From Mycogone perniciosa (taxonomy: Eukaryota; Ascomycota; Sordariomycetes; Hypocreales; Hypocreaceae): DNA of 64,000 bases. A program made the translations under genes and the position numbers. The DNA lies in contig JAOALB010000065.1 in assembly GCA_025331125.1 (NCBI GenBank), forward strand, positions 1 through 64,000. Reading direction: 5' to 3'. The notes beneath the pieces are model-generated. The model was not told the DNA's origin, did no database searches, and saw only the letters and a program-made list of their open reading frames with translations. Positions within the stretch are counted from its first letter, which is position 1, and each line of letters starts with the position of its first letter. Below, one piece after another: positions 10,705 through 21,574 of the stretch.

Positions 10705-11612
10705 TATGTGGAGCGGAGGAAACAGCTTCATACTGGCTGGGATTGCAGCAACTCTCGCTCCGTGTACTTTTTGTTTAACGACTTCACGAACGGGATAACA
10801 TACACTTAATGAATAGGGTTTTTCCTCATGTATTAACACAACCCTTCTTACTTTGCTTTCTCTTTTGGGTTGCTTACGTCACACAAGGTGCGTGAGCGCT
10901 TTTAAAATGGATTGGGGAATGGCCAGTTGGGCCACTGTGGTGGAGACACAAACTGGCTTGGATATGAATAGGACAGATGAGAATCGCGAGATCCTGATCC
11001 TGCAAGGTGGGATAGAGGTTTGCTTCTTTTGCACTCGATAGGAATGACTAGAAGATTTGTCCCGCTCACCACTAGATGTGCACACTTGATTATCACTGTG
11101 ATATGTCCTCGTTTGACCCCATTTTTGCCAACAATCCCATAGGTGTTATTGATTAGCCCTAAGCGTTTGCAACTGACTCTAATTAGGCGAGGCTAGCTGG
11201 AGATTTGACATTGTTTATTACGTCCGTGGCTGTTGCGTTCTTTTTGGCCGGCACGGATCTGTTGTGTTTGGGGATGACTGGGCTTTCCTGATGCACACGT
11301 CCTTTGTTGATGAGGGCGTGGATTAGGGACTAGGGCTCACGTTTGGAGCCATCACTACTGACATTTTGCGCACTGTTTGATCTAGTAACTGCGTGTGCGA
11401 AGATGAATCTGACAAGTGTGAACGAAACGATAATATAACCTTTCCGGGCAGTCAATTCAGAAACTACTTTTGTATTCGACGATCCGTTGTAGAAATAAGC
11501 GGAGTGCTCTGTCTGTATTGGATACACTGCAAAAAGAATGATGCCCTCTCACTCATAAACATGAGCTCTCAATCAGGTAGGTGATGGTGGAGAACAAAAA
11601 GAGAATTTTGAC
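10705..11612. other. Intergenic, 3' flank of zinc-finger gene
   Basis: Only short frames of about 60 residues occur on both strands. I see no gene or repeat here. An A5 run at 11596-11600 is described as the tRNA terminator. Confidence 0.5.
11596..11600 (-). terminator. Probable RNA polymerase III terminator
   Basis: A run of five A on the + strand is T5 on the tRNA strand, about 12 bases beyond the 3' end of tRNA-Glu. That is the usual Pol III stop signal and distance. Confidence 0.6.
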
Positions 11613-11693
11613 TCCGATACTGGGAATCGAACCCAGGGCTGCTCGGCACTCGAAGATGAGAGCGAGCGATGTTAGCCACTACACCATATCGGA
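11613..11693 (-). tRNA. tRNA-Glu(CTC) with a short intron
   Basis: On the minus strand the acceptor stem is TCCGATA paired with TATCGGA. The D-arm is GTGTAGTGGCTAACAT. The anticodon stem is GCTCG/CGAGC and the T-arm is CTGGG-TTCGATT-CCCAG. The loop after GCTCG reads C-T-C-T-C-A, so the anticodon is CTC (11658-11660), decoding GAG. About 10 extra bases (11647-11656) sit just after position 37, the normal place for a nuclear tRNA intron. CCA is not encoded, as usual in eukaryotes. Confidence 0.93.
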
Positions 11694-12125
11694 TATCCTG
11701 TTGCTGATGTTTTGGTGAGTCTTAGTACGGTATATACCCTGCTAACCAAGGGTCAGAGTATAAGTTGAAAGAAGACCATCAAGTGACGTCTATATATAAG
11801 ATTTCTTCTGGATGTTGACAATTGGAGAATTTATGTAGGAAGTTTTATTGTTAGAGACGAGTGAGTTGTGTATTTCTTCATCCAGAGTTGCCATTGTGGG
11901 CTCATCGGTCAGCCATGTGCTTGAAGGGCATAAAATGCCCTCATCTAGTAGCACCTTACCCTCGAACTTGAATTCATATATACACAACGCATCGTATCGT
12001 TAACATGGCCCCTACGATCCTAGCAACAGCAGTCAGTACCCCTTTATGGAATAGTGGCAAGAGGGAACTATAGTCGTTTAGTGGCAGACTGGCTTTTGTC
12101 GGCACCGAATCCATCGGACTACCTA
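11694..12125. other. Intergenic
   Basis: About 430 bp between the tRNA and the 3' end of the SGNH gene. I see no supportable gene. Confidence 0.5.
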
Positions 12126-12857
12126 CTAGCAATATACCATGCCGGCGCCGTCGAACAAGGAGTCATTCCCATATTTTGGGGGAGAGTTTGGGATTTCTGC
12201 AACCTGGGGTTTCCACAGGAACCCCTTGGATGACGCCTCCTGAATGCCTTGAAACCAGATGTTGGCCATCTTGGCATAGCCGGCGTCATTAGGGCGTGTG
12301 TCGTCTGCCATGTCGCTATGCTGGGGGCCAGTATAGGGGTTGTGCATGTCGACGAGTACTATGCGCTTGTTCTCTGCTTGTTTCTTCTTTACCAAGTCCT
12401 GGAATTGCTGGTTTACGCGCTGGGCGCATGCTTCGACTTCAGGCCTGAGGTTGATGATGAGAGTAGACAGGATGATGGTTGAGTGAGGTGAGGCGGCCCA
12501 GAGGTACTCGAGCAGGGAGTCCATGCGCTGTCCTGCATGCTCGATGTCGAAGTTTTGAGCGCAATCGTTCGTGCCGACGTTGATGGTGAAGATGTTGGGG
12601 AGAAGGTGAGGCACGGAGCGCTTGACTTTGGCTTCGACTTGGGAGGTTCTGAAGCCTGACCAGCCCTCGTTTGCGTTGTTTGGCATGGTTCCATCGTGGC
12701 GGGATCCGACCATCTTGACGGTGAAGCCATCAGAGGTCAAGAAGTCGTAGAGGTCTTTACGGTAGCCGTTGCCGTCGGTGGAGCGGAAGCCCATGGTGAT
12801 GGAGGCGCCGAGTGGCATCAAGCGCAAGGTGGGTTTGGCTGCTTGGGTAAGGGCCAT
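12126..12857 (-). CDS. SGNH/GDSL hydrolase, carbohydrate-esterase family 3-like
   Basis: The 243-aa protein has the SGNH layout. Block I is LMPLGASITMG with the nucleophile Ser, and block III is INVGTNDCAQNF with the oxyanion Asn. Block V reads DDTRPNDAGYAKMA. Relatives such as acetylxylan esterases remove acetyl groups from polysaccharides. In block V the usual catalytic His of the DxxH motif is Arg here, so activity is uncertain. CE3 esterases are normally secreted, but no signal peptide follows ATG 12857. The frame continues upstream (TIVQAVTIPSAQT) to an acceptor-like tatag at 12892-12896, so a 5' exon may be missing from this model; see 12890-13421. Confidence 0.78.
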   Translation of the reverse strand: MALTQAAKPTLRLMPLGASITMGFRSTDGNGYRKDLYDFLTSDGFTVKMVGSRHDGTMPNNANEGWSGFRTSQVEAKVKRSVPHLLPNIFTINVGTNDCAQNFDIEHAGQRMDSLLEYLWAASPHSTIILSTLIINLRPEVEACAQRVNQQFQDLVKKKQAENKRIVLVDMHNPYTGPQHSDMADDTRPNDAGYAKMANIWFQGIQEASSKGFLWKPQVAEIPNSPPKYGNDSLFDGAGMVYC

Positions 12858-12889
12858 GGTTTGTGCAGATGGTATTGTAACGGCTTGAA

Positions 12890-13421
12890 CTATAGTGTGT
12901 TATTAGGCGTTAACAGGCAAGTTGGATTTGATAAAGGATTGGCTATGTACCATTTGATGCTGACGTAAGGAAGAGGACAGAACACCAGGTAAGAGGTAAG
13001 AGGTTGGTAAAAGGGGGCCACGATGTGTTGCTTACATAGAGGTCGTGAAGAATTGGTTGACGCTGTTGGGGTGGTATGTATATATTCCATGGCCAATAGA
13101 TACTATTTCATACCCAGAGATTGCATCCTTTCTTAAATGAAGGCTGTCAGCGATGGAAGTTGTGATCTTCAAAGGGTCTGAGGCTATCCAAGGCTGAGTA
13201 CCAACAGCATGATCTTCAGGATGCACCCATAAATATCAGCGGGGCTTTATCAACGGAGGATGATGGGATGTATCAGTATAACTACAAATTAGAATATATC
13301 TAATAGTACTTACCGCAAGGCATCTTAATGATGGCTTGACATCGTAGCAATTTGAAGCGTCAGGCTGTTGGTTGTAGGGTAGGAACAAGGCGGGAATGAG
13401 GATCACTATGATATGCGGCAT
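12890..13421 (-). CDS. Possible small secreted protein, or 5' exons of the SGNH gene
   Basis: This is a tentative three-exon model at 13314-13421, 13036-13193 and 12890-12959, about 111 aa. It starts at ATG 13421 with a hydrophobic leader (MPHIIVILIPALFLPYN) and has good donors (gtaagt, gtaagc) and cag acceptors that keep frame. It ends 32 bp before the SGNH ATG on the same strand. The alternative is that some of these exons supply the missing signal peptide of the SGNH hydrolase through other splice sites; I could not find a join that keeps frame. I recognise no domain. Confidence 0.3.
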
Positions 13422-13786
13422 GCAGCCATTTCAAGTAAACGTGGGTATATTAATATATAGATATCCTGTGATCGTACGTCTCATCGTGTTTCCGCTATCA
13501 TTTTTGCTGAAGTTGAACTGTATAGTTGTGACAGCAGATGCCACTCATTTGAACTCAAAGAATGCATAGCTTGCGATATGAGGATGAGATTCAATAGATG
13601 CATATGCAAAGCACACAAAGCCAAGCATAGTTTTGACATAAAGTCTAGCGCGGCTGAGGGCGGCACAGGTGATTAAACGCGCGTGTGGTGATGTACTAAT
13701 TTTCAGAACCGCGTCCCCAAATTAGATCTCAGATTGACCTTTCATCACACACAAAGCGCGTGAGTGCAGTGTCTTTTCACGTCACG

Positions 13787-15620
13787 ATGTGCGGCATACA
13801 TGCTGCCATCTCGGCAGATGCAAGCTGTCACAAATTGTCACCGAACCTTGAGCGATGCCTTCGAAACCGTGGCCCTGATCACCTTGGGACCGTGGAGGCG
13901 CAGCTCGACCAGGCGGCTGGCCAGGGCTCCCTTTTCCTGTCCTTCACGTCCACAGTTCTCTCCTTACGGGGAGATCATATCACAAGGCAGCCCCTCCTGG
14001 ACCAGGAGTCCGGATCTGTCCTGTGCTGGAATGGTGAAGCCTGGAAAATTGGTGGCGTCCCAGTCGTGGGCAATGATGGAGAGGCTATTTTTTCCATGTT
14101 GACTACCGCTAGCAGGGAAGGTGATGGGGATAGTGTCCTCAATGCGCTTCGCTCCATTGAAGGCCCTTTTGCTTTCATCTACTTTGACAAGTCTGCAGAA
14201 CGCCTGTACTATGGACGAGATCGTCTGGGACGGCGGTCATTGCTGGTAAAAACTGGAGAGCAATTTTTGCTCTCGAGTATTGCCGAGTCACCTGCTACGG
14301 GCTGGACAGAGGTTGAGGCAGACGGATGCTATACGATTCAGCTGAACCAAACTAACTCAGCCCATGGCTTGGTCTCTATTAGATACGATTGGGACCCAGA
14401 TGAAACCTTGGTAAGTGATTCAGAACTACTCGGTAGTCCATGGCAGAAGAAACGAGACAAAATTCAATTCGTGCTACTTACCTCCTCAGGTGTCGAGCAT
14501 CGGTATCTTCAATTCTGCTATACCGGAACAACCCACCCTATTGACTAGACAGTCTCACTCAGTAGAGCAACTACGATATCATCTAAACCAGTCTCTCCGA
14601 CTTCGAGTCTTGAACGTGCCAGTGCCCCCGAACGCTTCTCAATCAGATGCTCGGGTTGCGATTCTTTTTTCAGGAGGCTTGGACTGCACTGCTCTGGCCC
14701 GGGTTGCAAGTGATATAATGCCGTCCAATCAAGTCATCGACTTGATTAACGTGGCGTTTGAGAACCCCAGGATTGCGTCCCAGCACGCGGGGCTGTCACC
14801 TGCTGAACTCTACGAGCTCTGCCCGGACCGGGTCACAGGGAGGAAGTCCTTCGCAGAACTCTTGGCTGCTTGCCCTGACAGGCGGTGGCGTTTTGTCACG
14901 GTGAGCTCCGCCTCCTATATATGGTGCATGGTCCGCACTAACATTATTACAGGTGAATGTTCCGTATGAAGTTACATCGGCGCATCGGACTGATGTTATA
15001 GATTTGATCTATCCTCATAACACGGAAATGGATTTATCGATTGCCAATGCTCTATACTTTGCCGCTAGAGGACAGGGTGTTGGCCAAATGAGCCCCGAGT
15101 CGGACCCACAGCCATACAACACAACAGCTCGTGTATTGCTATCTGGGCTTGGTGCAGATGAGCTATTTGGTGGCTATGTTCGGCATTTCACAGCCTTCTC
15201 CCGGAGAGGCTACCCAGGCCTCTTGGACGAACTGAAATTAGATGTGAGTCGGCTCGGCAAGAGGAATCTCGGGCGGGATGATCGAGTCATGGCACATTGG
15301 AGTAGAGAGGTGAGATTCCCTTATTTAGATGAAAGCCTAGTCAAGTGGGCAATCGAGCTACCGGCATGGGAGAAATGCGACTTTGAGAATCCGGAAGGCG
15401 AGGGCAGCCTCGAACCTGGCAAGAGAGTGCTCCGCCTCTTAGCAGATCAGCTTGGCATGGGCTTGGTTGCAGCAGAGAAGAAGCGAGCGGTAAGTCTTGG
15501 TTGATTACGCATGCCATATGTCCAAACACAGCTAATCAGGTCTGTTAGATACAATTTGGTGCCAGAACGGCCAAAATGGAAAGTGGAAAGGTCAAGGGGA
15601 CAACTCTACTTTTCCCTTGA
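13787..15620 (+). CDS. Asparagine synthetase domain-containing protein, ASNSD1-like
   Basis: Exons are 13787-14410, 14490-14900, 14953-15489 and 15549-15620, giving 547 aa. The N-terminal class II glutamine amidotransferase domain starts MCGIHAAIS, so Cys2 is exposed once Met is removed. It has the NRGPDH and CWNGEAW motifs. The C-terminal asparagine-synthetase-type ATP-binding domain has LFSGGLDCTALAR and LLSGLGADELFGGY, then REVRFPYLDE and the final AIQFGARTAKM. The layout matches eukaryotic ASNSD1 (a two-domain homologue of asparagine synthetase of unclear function) rather than true Asn synthetase: the synthetase domain is shorter, and the P-loop has SGGLDC where synthetases have SGGLDS. 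Introns of 79, 52 and 59 bp have gtaagt/gtgagc donors. I used ATG 13787 because the class II fold needs Cys at position 2. Confidence 0.88.
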
Positions 15621-17903
15621 GTGGAATGCTATGCAGGGGCAAGTGCCTAATATTACTAGATCGACGTGATCGGCGATGATGATACAACAGATACTTCCGA
15701 GCTGTGGCATTGCTGACAGCATTATGGAGCGACTGTGTGTTTGCTGCTTGCAGCTAACCCCTTTGTACCAAATGCATTGTCTTGATGTTGTACACAGCGA
15801 TGACGTTGTAAAGGCAAGTCTGAGCCGTGTGGGAATGAATGTTGCTGTTCGTTCCTTGGATAATTTTACCATGCCAGAAGCTTTGTTGATCCTGTTTGGA
15901 GACTATCTACCCTAGAAACCGTCCGGCCTAGAACTAGACATGATGGTTGTTTGCCTTGGAAAGGAAGCCAGCCACTTTCATCTTTTTTCCCATAGTGTTA
16001 TGTTAATCTGTCACTGGGGGCATTTGATAAATCCCATGATCTTTCTTGTCCCCGTGCTTGTATGGATTCTACTCGTAGTTTGTAGCCCAAGGGTTGGGTA
16101 AGTAAACGTTACGTAGGTAATACTGACAGCTTGAATACGGAACGCTCGGAAATACGTTACGGTGTATTACAGCATATAATTTTATACAATTCATTGTGTG
16201 CCTAGGAATATACCTAGGCCGTGCACACCCTGTCATGCGGCGGATACGAAGTAGCATTTAGTACTACTCCATACTCGTGGTAGTATTTTCTTTGTCTCCG
16301 GCGACATCCGCAAACACCAACACCAGCATAAACTGCGGCACGATACGATATTTCACAGGGATCTCAGGGATCTAGGCAAACACCATACATACATTCTCAT
16401 TCTCCGAGACTTCATTACTACACTATAATTTGGTGCCAAGCGGGCGCAAGGTGAAGTTTAGGCGGTGGCACAGACCAGGGCGCTCGATTTTGGCGACAGG
16501 TCGACTTAAAAGCGATCGGGTTTCAATAGATTCGTAAGGCCGCACAGTAGCACTTGCAGCTGAGAATAGTGTGTCTCGGAGGCCGGAATGAGCGGCTAGT
16601 ATAATAGTAGTATTTATTAGTAGTACGGAGTAGATAAGCTTCTATGGTAGCAGTAGGGCTAGTAGAAGCAGTAGTACGAGTGTTATACTACGAGTATCAT
16701 ACTACGAGTACTAGTAGTATGCGCTACGAGTATTTCTCCTTACGAGTACGACGTCGACGGCTGCGGTTCATGAGTCGGAGACAAACCGATGTGATATTTG
16801 CTCTTTGCTTTTTCCCTCCTAAATCCGAGAGGCTAACAATGCCATTCATTATACATAGATTTGTTTTTTTCCTTGGTTTCTGTGTTCCAGGGCACGGACA
16901 GGTCATAGCACGCGGGTCGGCCACATTCTAGGTAATGGGGACGTCCATATGAAAAGAAAAGAGGGCTTTTGTGAATCAGGGGATTTTGGACAAGGAATAC
17001 GGAGTACTCGACAGCACGTGTTTGTGAGTCTCTGTCTCACTGCAGTGCAGGCCATGTGCAATTCTCGTGGAGTTTCAACATGGAAGAGCCAAAGAACTTC
17101 TCAAAGTCTCACTCTATAGTCGTACGAGTACTCGTAGCTCCCCTGCTCTGGATCGCGGGATCGAAGCAACGCAGCGATAATGATCGTGAAGGAGAATTTA
17201 ACCCATGGAGCTTGGGTAATAATATCCTGGGCCTTACCCGGGGAACTGCTCTCCCGGTGGGAACGTCCCCGAAGTCCCGACATAGAGATCGACCCCTACT
17301 CGTATGCGTTCGTGTTGGGCGACAATCCTTGTTTCTTGTCTGAATTTGTGATACGAGACAACGATACCTAATTGTGCAGACCCACAAGCGGCTTGCGGCT
17401 TGACGGGAGATGAACTGTCCCCTGGCTACTCGTAAGCTAGCCCGGCAATGTCACTTTCAGCCTACCCTCGCACTATCTTGACTAGCAACAGGAGAGGAGA
17501 GAGAGTATTTGGAAGAGTTACATAACAAAAAGGGCCTCAAAGACAGGCAGAAAAGGAGGTCCGTTGGCGCCACGCCGTTGTGGCTGTTGTTGGTGCCTCA
17601 ATACTCCATAGACTCCCAATTGCCGAGGTGCCTTGGCGAACCCCCCAAAAATATGCCCAAATAGGAATATTATCGCCGTCTACGGAGTACTTTGTACGAG
17701 TACATACTATGAATATAAAAAAGAAAAAAAAGTAGATTGCACAGACGAGACTATGAGCATAGCTCGCTCGGCTGGTCCGGCGACTTTTTACATATGAGTA
17801 CTGCGGAGAGAGGGGATTAATAGGGATTGTCATTGAAGGCGCAACTTCTGTGGGTACTATTATTCAGTCAATGCATGTCTCTGTACTCCGTACTACGTTG
17901 TAT

Positions 17904-17940
17904 GTCTGTCTATCTGTCTGTCTGTCTGTCTGTCTGTCTG
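17904..17940. repeat. (CTGT)n microsatellite
   Basis: About nine CTGT units with one interruption (CTAT). It lies in an intergenic region next to a TACTCCGTAC motif at 17884-17893. Confidence 0.9.
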
Positions 17941-18615
17941 TACTCGTATGTATGTATTTCCCGATCGAGCATGAAGAAGAGAGCCAACTTGGGCAGAACC
18001 GCAGATAGTACTCCGTAGTATACATGTACATACATATGTGTATGCAACACAACGTGGAGCACGTCGAAACGACACGTTGTCAACCGGTGAAGCCCAAAAG
18101 AAAGCAGTATGCCGTTGACTGTAACAACCGTTGGCTGAGTGTCTTATCTCAGTCTCCATATCCAATATCGACCTGACGGTGAGAAAGCAATATCCTCGCA
18201 GAGAGCAAACAGACTCTATACACGGCCCCATGCTTTGGCTGCCTGAGCCCTGGGCCACTATACTATGGGGAAGTCGGGCTTTACTTGCGGCATATGACAG
18301 CTCTACTGGCCATCCATGCTCGGCTATTGACAAGCCGTCTCCGCCCAGACAGATGGAGATGGCTCAGGGTCCAGCAGCGTCAACCCCTGAGGGCTGGAGC
18401 CGGGATCGAGACCCTGCCAGCGCAGCGGTCTAGACAGGCCATCCGAGGCCCCGTCCATTCCGGAGCCGTGGTCCCCATCAACCGTGCTTTGGTGGCGGAT
18501 GTGGCGTTTGCGGTGATGGCAAGCCAACACTATCGTGGGATGTCTGTGTCTGTGGTTGGGTGAGGTCTGTGTGTGGTTTAGGAGTTGTGATCAGAGATCC
18601 AGTCCTCCCAGATTT

Positions 18616-18628
18616 GAGTATATATATC
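18616..18628 (+). promoter_or_regulatory. TATA box of the secreted-protein gene
   Basis: A GAGTATATATAT stretch lies about 180 bp before the ATG at 18804. It is followed by a leader very rich in C, A and T and poor in G (about 18655-18803), a pattern common at strongly expressed fungal genes. Expression strength is inferred. Confidence 0.55.
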
Positions 18629-18803
18629 CATGGCTCCTCCGTCCTTTGCTCAAACTTCTCTCATCCTCATCCCACAACCACCACAATCATCACCATCCAG
18701 AAGCCTCCGGCCTCTAGTCATTCCTTTAATACCTCAACAACCCAGTCACTCTTTAATCTCATAATCCTACTACCCTCTCAAAAACCCCCCCAAAACCATC
18801 AAA

Positions 18804-19697
18804 ATGCGTTTCATTTTCGCCCTCGCGTCTCTGGCCTCCGCTGCCCTCGCCACTTCTATTCCCACCGTTCCCGACTTCAAGTGCGCCTTGGCCCAGACAG
18901 AATACTGCCCATGGACCAAGTCTTGCGCCTGCCCTCCTGGAAAGTCCTTCGATAAGATCCTCAAGGTCTGCGTTGGTGTCGAGATCACCGGTGCTTGGCC
19001 CGCGCCTGACTGCAAGGCCACCCACACCAAGGGTGTCGACCTGAAGCCGTTCTGCGCCTTGTCGCCCACCAAGATTGTGCCCTACAACGCCAAGCACCAA
19101 TGGTGCAAGGCTGGTCTCGATACCATTACCTTCTGCGCCGATGCTTCCATCACCGCTGAGCTCGATATCTTCGTCGAGGTTGAGGCTGAAGTTGAGGTCA
19201 ATGGCATCGTTGAGATCGAGGTTAAGGCCGAGGTTGAGATCGACCTGCATGCCAAGATCAGCGTCCAGCTCAAGAACGTCTGCGCTGCCCTGAGCGGTCT
19301 CTACATCAAGGTCGCTGCTGACGCCGCCATCCTCTTCAACACCAATGTCCATGGCCTGGTCACCCTCGCTGCTGACGTCGAGGCCAAGGTCTCCGTCGGT
19401 CTCTTTGCTCAGCTGAAGGTCCTCCTCGGCCTTGATGTCCTCCTCGGTGGTGGCAAGAAGACCATCGACTGCGTCAGCACCTGCGTCAACGGCTGCAAGA
19501 ACTACATTGATGTCGATGCTCAGATTGGCGCCACTCTCCCCGCTCTCGCTGCCAGCCTTGTTATCCTCCCTGACATTATCATCTTCGTCAAGGTCACCAC
19601 CCACGAGATCGTCTCCGTCACCATTGAGGGTCTCCTTTGCATCGTTGGCCGTGTTCTCACTGCCGTCCTCAGCATCTTCAACTGCGGCTGCCACTAA
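18804..19697 (+). CDS. Cysteine-rich secreted protein with acidic beta-repeat region
   Basis: This intronless 297-aa protein starts with a clear signal peptide (MRFIFALASLASAALA). A small N-terminal cysteine module follows (CALAQTEYCPW, KSCACPPGKSFDK). The middle, residues about 115-160, alternates acidic and aliphatic residues (ELDIFVEVEAEVEV, VEIEVKAEVEID) and should form amphipathic strands. The end is hydrophobic with several Cys (STCVNGCKNYID, and a terminal NCGCH). I count 16 Cys in all, suggesting disulfides. Codon use is strongly biased to C-ending codons, which with the leader suggests high expression. No known enzyme or adhesin family is recognised; a cell-wall or surface role is possible but unsupported. 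Confidence 0.88.
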   Translation: MRFIFALASLASAALATSIPTVPDFKCALAQTEYCPWTKSCACPPGKSFDKILKVCVGVEITGAWPAPDCKATHTKGVDLKPFCALSPTKIVPYNAKHQWCKAGLDTITFCADASITAELDIFVEVEAEVEVNGIVEIEVKAEVEIDLHAKISVQLKNVCAALSGLYIKVAADAAILFNTNVHGLVTLAADVEAKVSVGLFAQLKVLLGLDVLLGGGKKTIDCVSTCVNGCKNYIDVDAQIGATLPALAASLVILPDIIIFVKVTTHEIVSVTIEGLLCIVGRVLTAVLSIFNCGCH

Positions 19698-20146
19698 GCC
19701 TCCTTTCCTGTTCTAATTCAGATTCGAGGGGAGGATGAAGATGCGGGATGATAAAATCACGGGGTCTTGTTTCGGTAACAAGTGGTGTTGGGTTCATGTC
19801 AATCATGGAGCAGCAGCATGTATTAGCTTTAATGTATAGTCATTGTTGTTTTTAGGTATTAATGGTGATGTTGTGGCATCAACTGTCTTCTCTCTCTCTG
19901 CGCTTGACTGTGATGTGTTTGCCTTTTGTCTCTCTGTTTCTCGATTAGCTTTGTAAAACTAACATCAATAGCCCATTGGGTCTTAACTGGGACACAGTAA
20001 AGCCTCTCAATACTGAACCGACTCCTTTAGTGTCTCGCAACTCGTAGCTCTCCATGAGCCATTTGGTATTAATATTGATTGTGTGCTGTTTTGTTTGTAA
20101 ACCGTGAAAACGCCTTCTTCTACCTTGCAGTGACACCGCTTTATTG
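19698..20146. other. Intergenic between convergent genes
   Basis: About 450 bp holding the 3' ends of the secreted-protein gene and the PHD-finger gene. I see nothing else in it. Confidence 0.5.
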
Positions 20147-21574
20147 TTAGACACATACAGGGACGGCAATCTGCTTGCCAAACTTATCCACCTCAAAATG
20201 ACTAAACGCCTCTTCATCATTCTCGTCCAACAAAAACGCCTTGTCTTCATCCTCCAGAGGAAGTTTTGCATAGAGCCCTCCCCCGGCCTTTGGCCATGTT
20301 GGTGGAAGCGAGTCCCTATCCTCTTCAAGTGCCATCTCCTCCGATTCAATCACCGATGTGATCTTCAATATCTTCTTGGTGACTTTGTGCTTGTGCTTAG
20401 TCTTCGAGTCCAACACTGTGTGGCCATGTCGTGGCCTTCCGACCGGCCGTGGAGTCAAGTCTGAATGTTTGTGTTTGACTGAGGCGGCACCCAGGATTTG
20501 AGCATTCCAGTCGGGAGCGTCAAATATGGGAAGATCAGGGTGTTTCTTTGAGACGGAGACCAGTACGTCAACCAACAGTTGGGGTTTGAGCTGGTCGCAA
20601 AATGATAAGATGTTTAGAAGATCCGTTTTCTTTTTCCCATAAAAATACTCCGTGCGCTAGAAAAGACAGGGTTAGAATCTCAATCTTCTACAATCCCCAA
20701 GATATTCTCAACTTACTGCAGAATCTGATGCGTGCCCTCCGTAAAAACCGACAAGCTCCGCCTTGGCGGGAACAACTCCTTCAGGCATGGCAGACAAGTT
20801 CCTTTCCCGCATTTTCTCTACATGTTTCTGCCTTTCCGGACTCACTGGTTCAGAGATACCGCCGGCTCCCCCTGTGACGGTTGCGCATTCTGGACACGCG
20901 AACCTCGCCTCCCCAGCTTTCTTTTCTGTGATATCTGGAAAGACGCATTTTTGGTGCCAGGACTTGGAGCATTTGTTGCAGGTGATAATGATGTTTTGTG
21001 GCGTCCAGGCATATTGTTCACATTTGGAACACTTCTTCGCCACGCTGTCCTTTGATATGATCATTTGAGGCGTTGCAGCAGGTGGTGTTGGAACAGGTTT
21101 TGACACAGGCATGGGGAGCGAGATTGTGTTCTGAGTAAAATCGACCTCCTCATGTTCTTGCTCCCGTTTTCTTTTCAGCCCGAGAAAAGTTAAGCCCACT
21201 GCGCCTATACTTGCGGCGGCAGTCAAGGGTCGCTGTCCCGCTGGCATAGGAATCGACAACGTCTCACTCATGTTATGAGCTTGCCTCATCCCGGGTTCAT
21301 CGTCCGGATGTGACGTCGGTGCCGGTGCATCTGAAGTAGGTGAATTTGGAACTAAAGACTCACGCTTGATGCGGCTTAATATCAATGACGATGCCGCTGA
21401 GAACTGGGGTGTGTATGAGGATCTTGAAGTCGAGGCCGATGGCGATCTTTTCGGCGTATCGGGCCGGACATCATCTGACTTTACATCGATATCAAAAGGA
21501 GCCAGAACATCTCTCATAACGGATTCCCTATCCACCAATTCAATCGTAGGGATTGTCGACGTTGAGATCTCCAT
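20147..21574 (-). CDS. PHD-finger protein
   Basis: Two exons (20717-21574 and 20147-20656) are split by a 60-bp intron (gtaagt to tctag) and give 455 aa. The N-terminal half is Ser/Pro-rich and disordered, with a basic KRKREQEHEE stretch. The single PHD finger follows the C4HC3 pattern: KCSKCEQYAW, TCNKCSKSWHQKCVFPD and FACPEC. The C-terminal exon has a possible helical segment (YFYGKKKTDLLNILSFCD), a HKHK-rich basic stretch and acidic patches. PHD fingers usually read histone H3 tails, so a nuclear chromatin role is likely. I do not recognise the specific subfamily. The 5' end faces that of the DUF84 gene at 22506. Confidence 0.87.

Larger units (their letters stand above)
15621..18803. other. 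Long intergenic region, repeat-rich
   Basis: About 3.2 kb without a supportable gene. It contains several TACGGAGTA-type motifs (for example 17681-17690), GTA-rich runs at 16605-16750 and a CTGT microsatellite at 17904-17940. The last 200 bp form the TATA-containing promoter and C/A-rich leader of the secreted-protein gene. Confidence 0.5.

Noticed and set aside
18759..19694. 311-codon minus-strand frame opposite the secreted-protein gene
   Set aside because: It is the complement of a strongly biased coding sequence. The + strand protein has a signal peptide, ordered Cys and a good leader.
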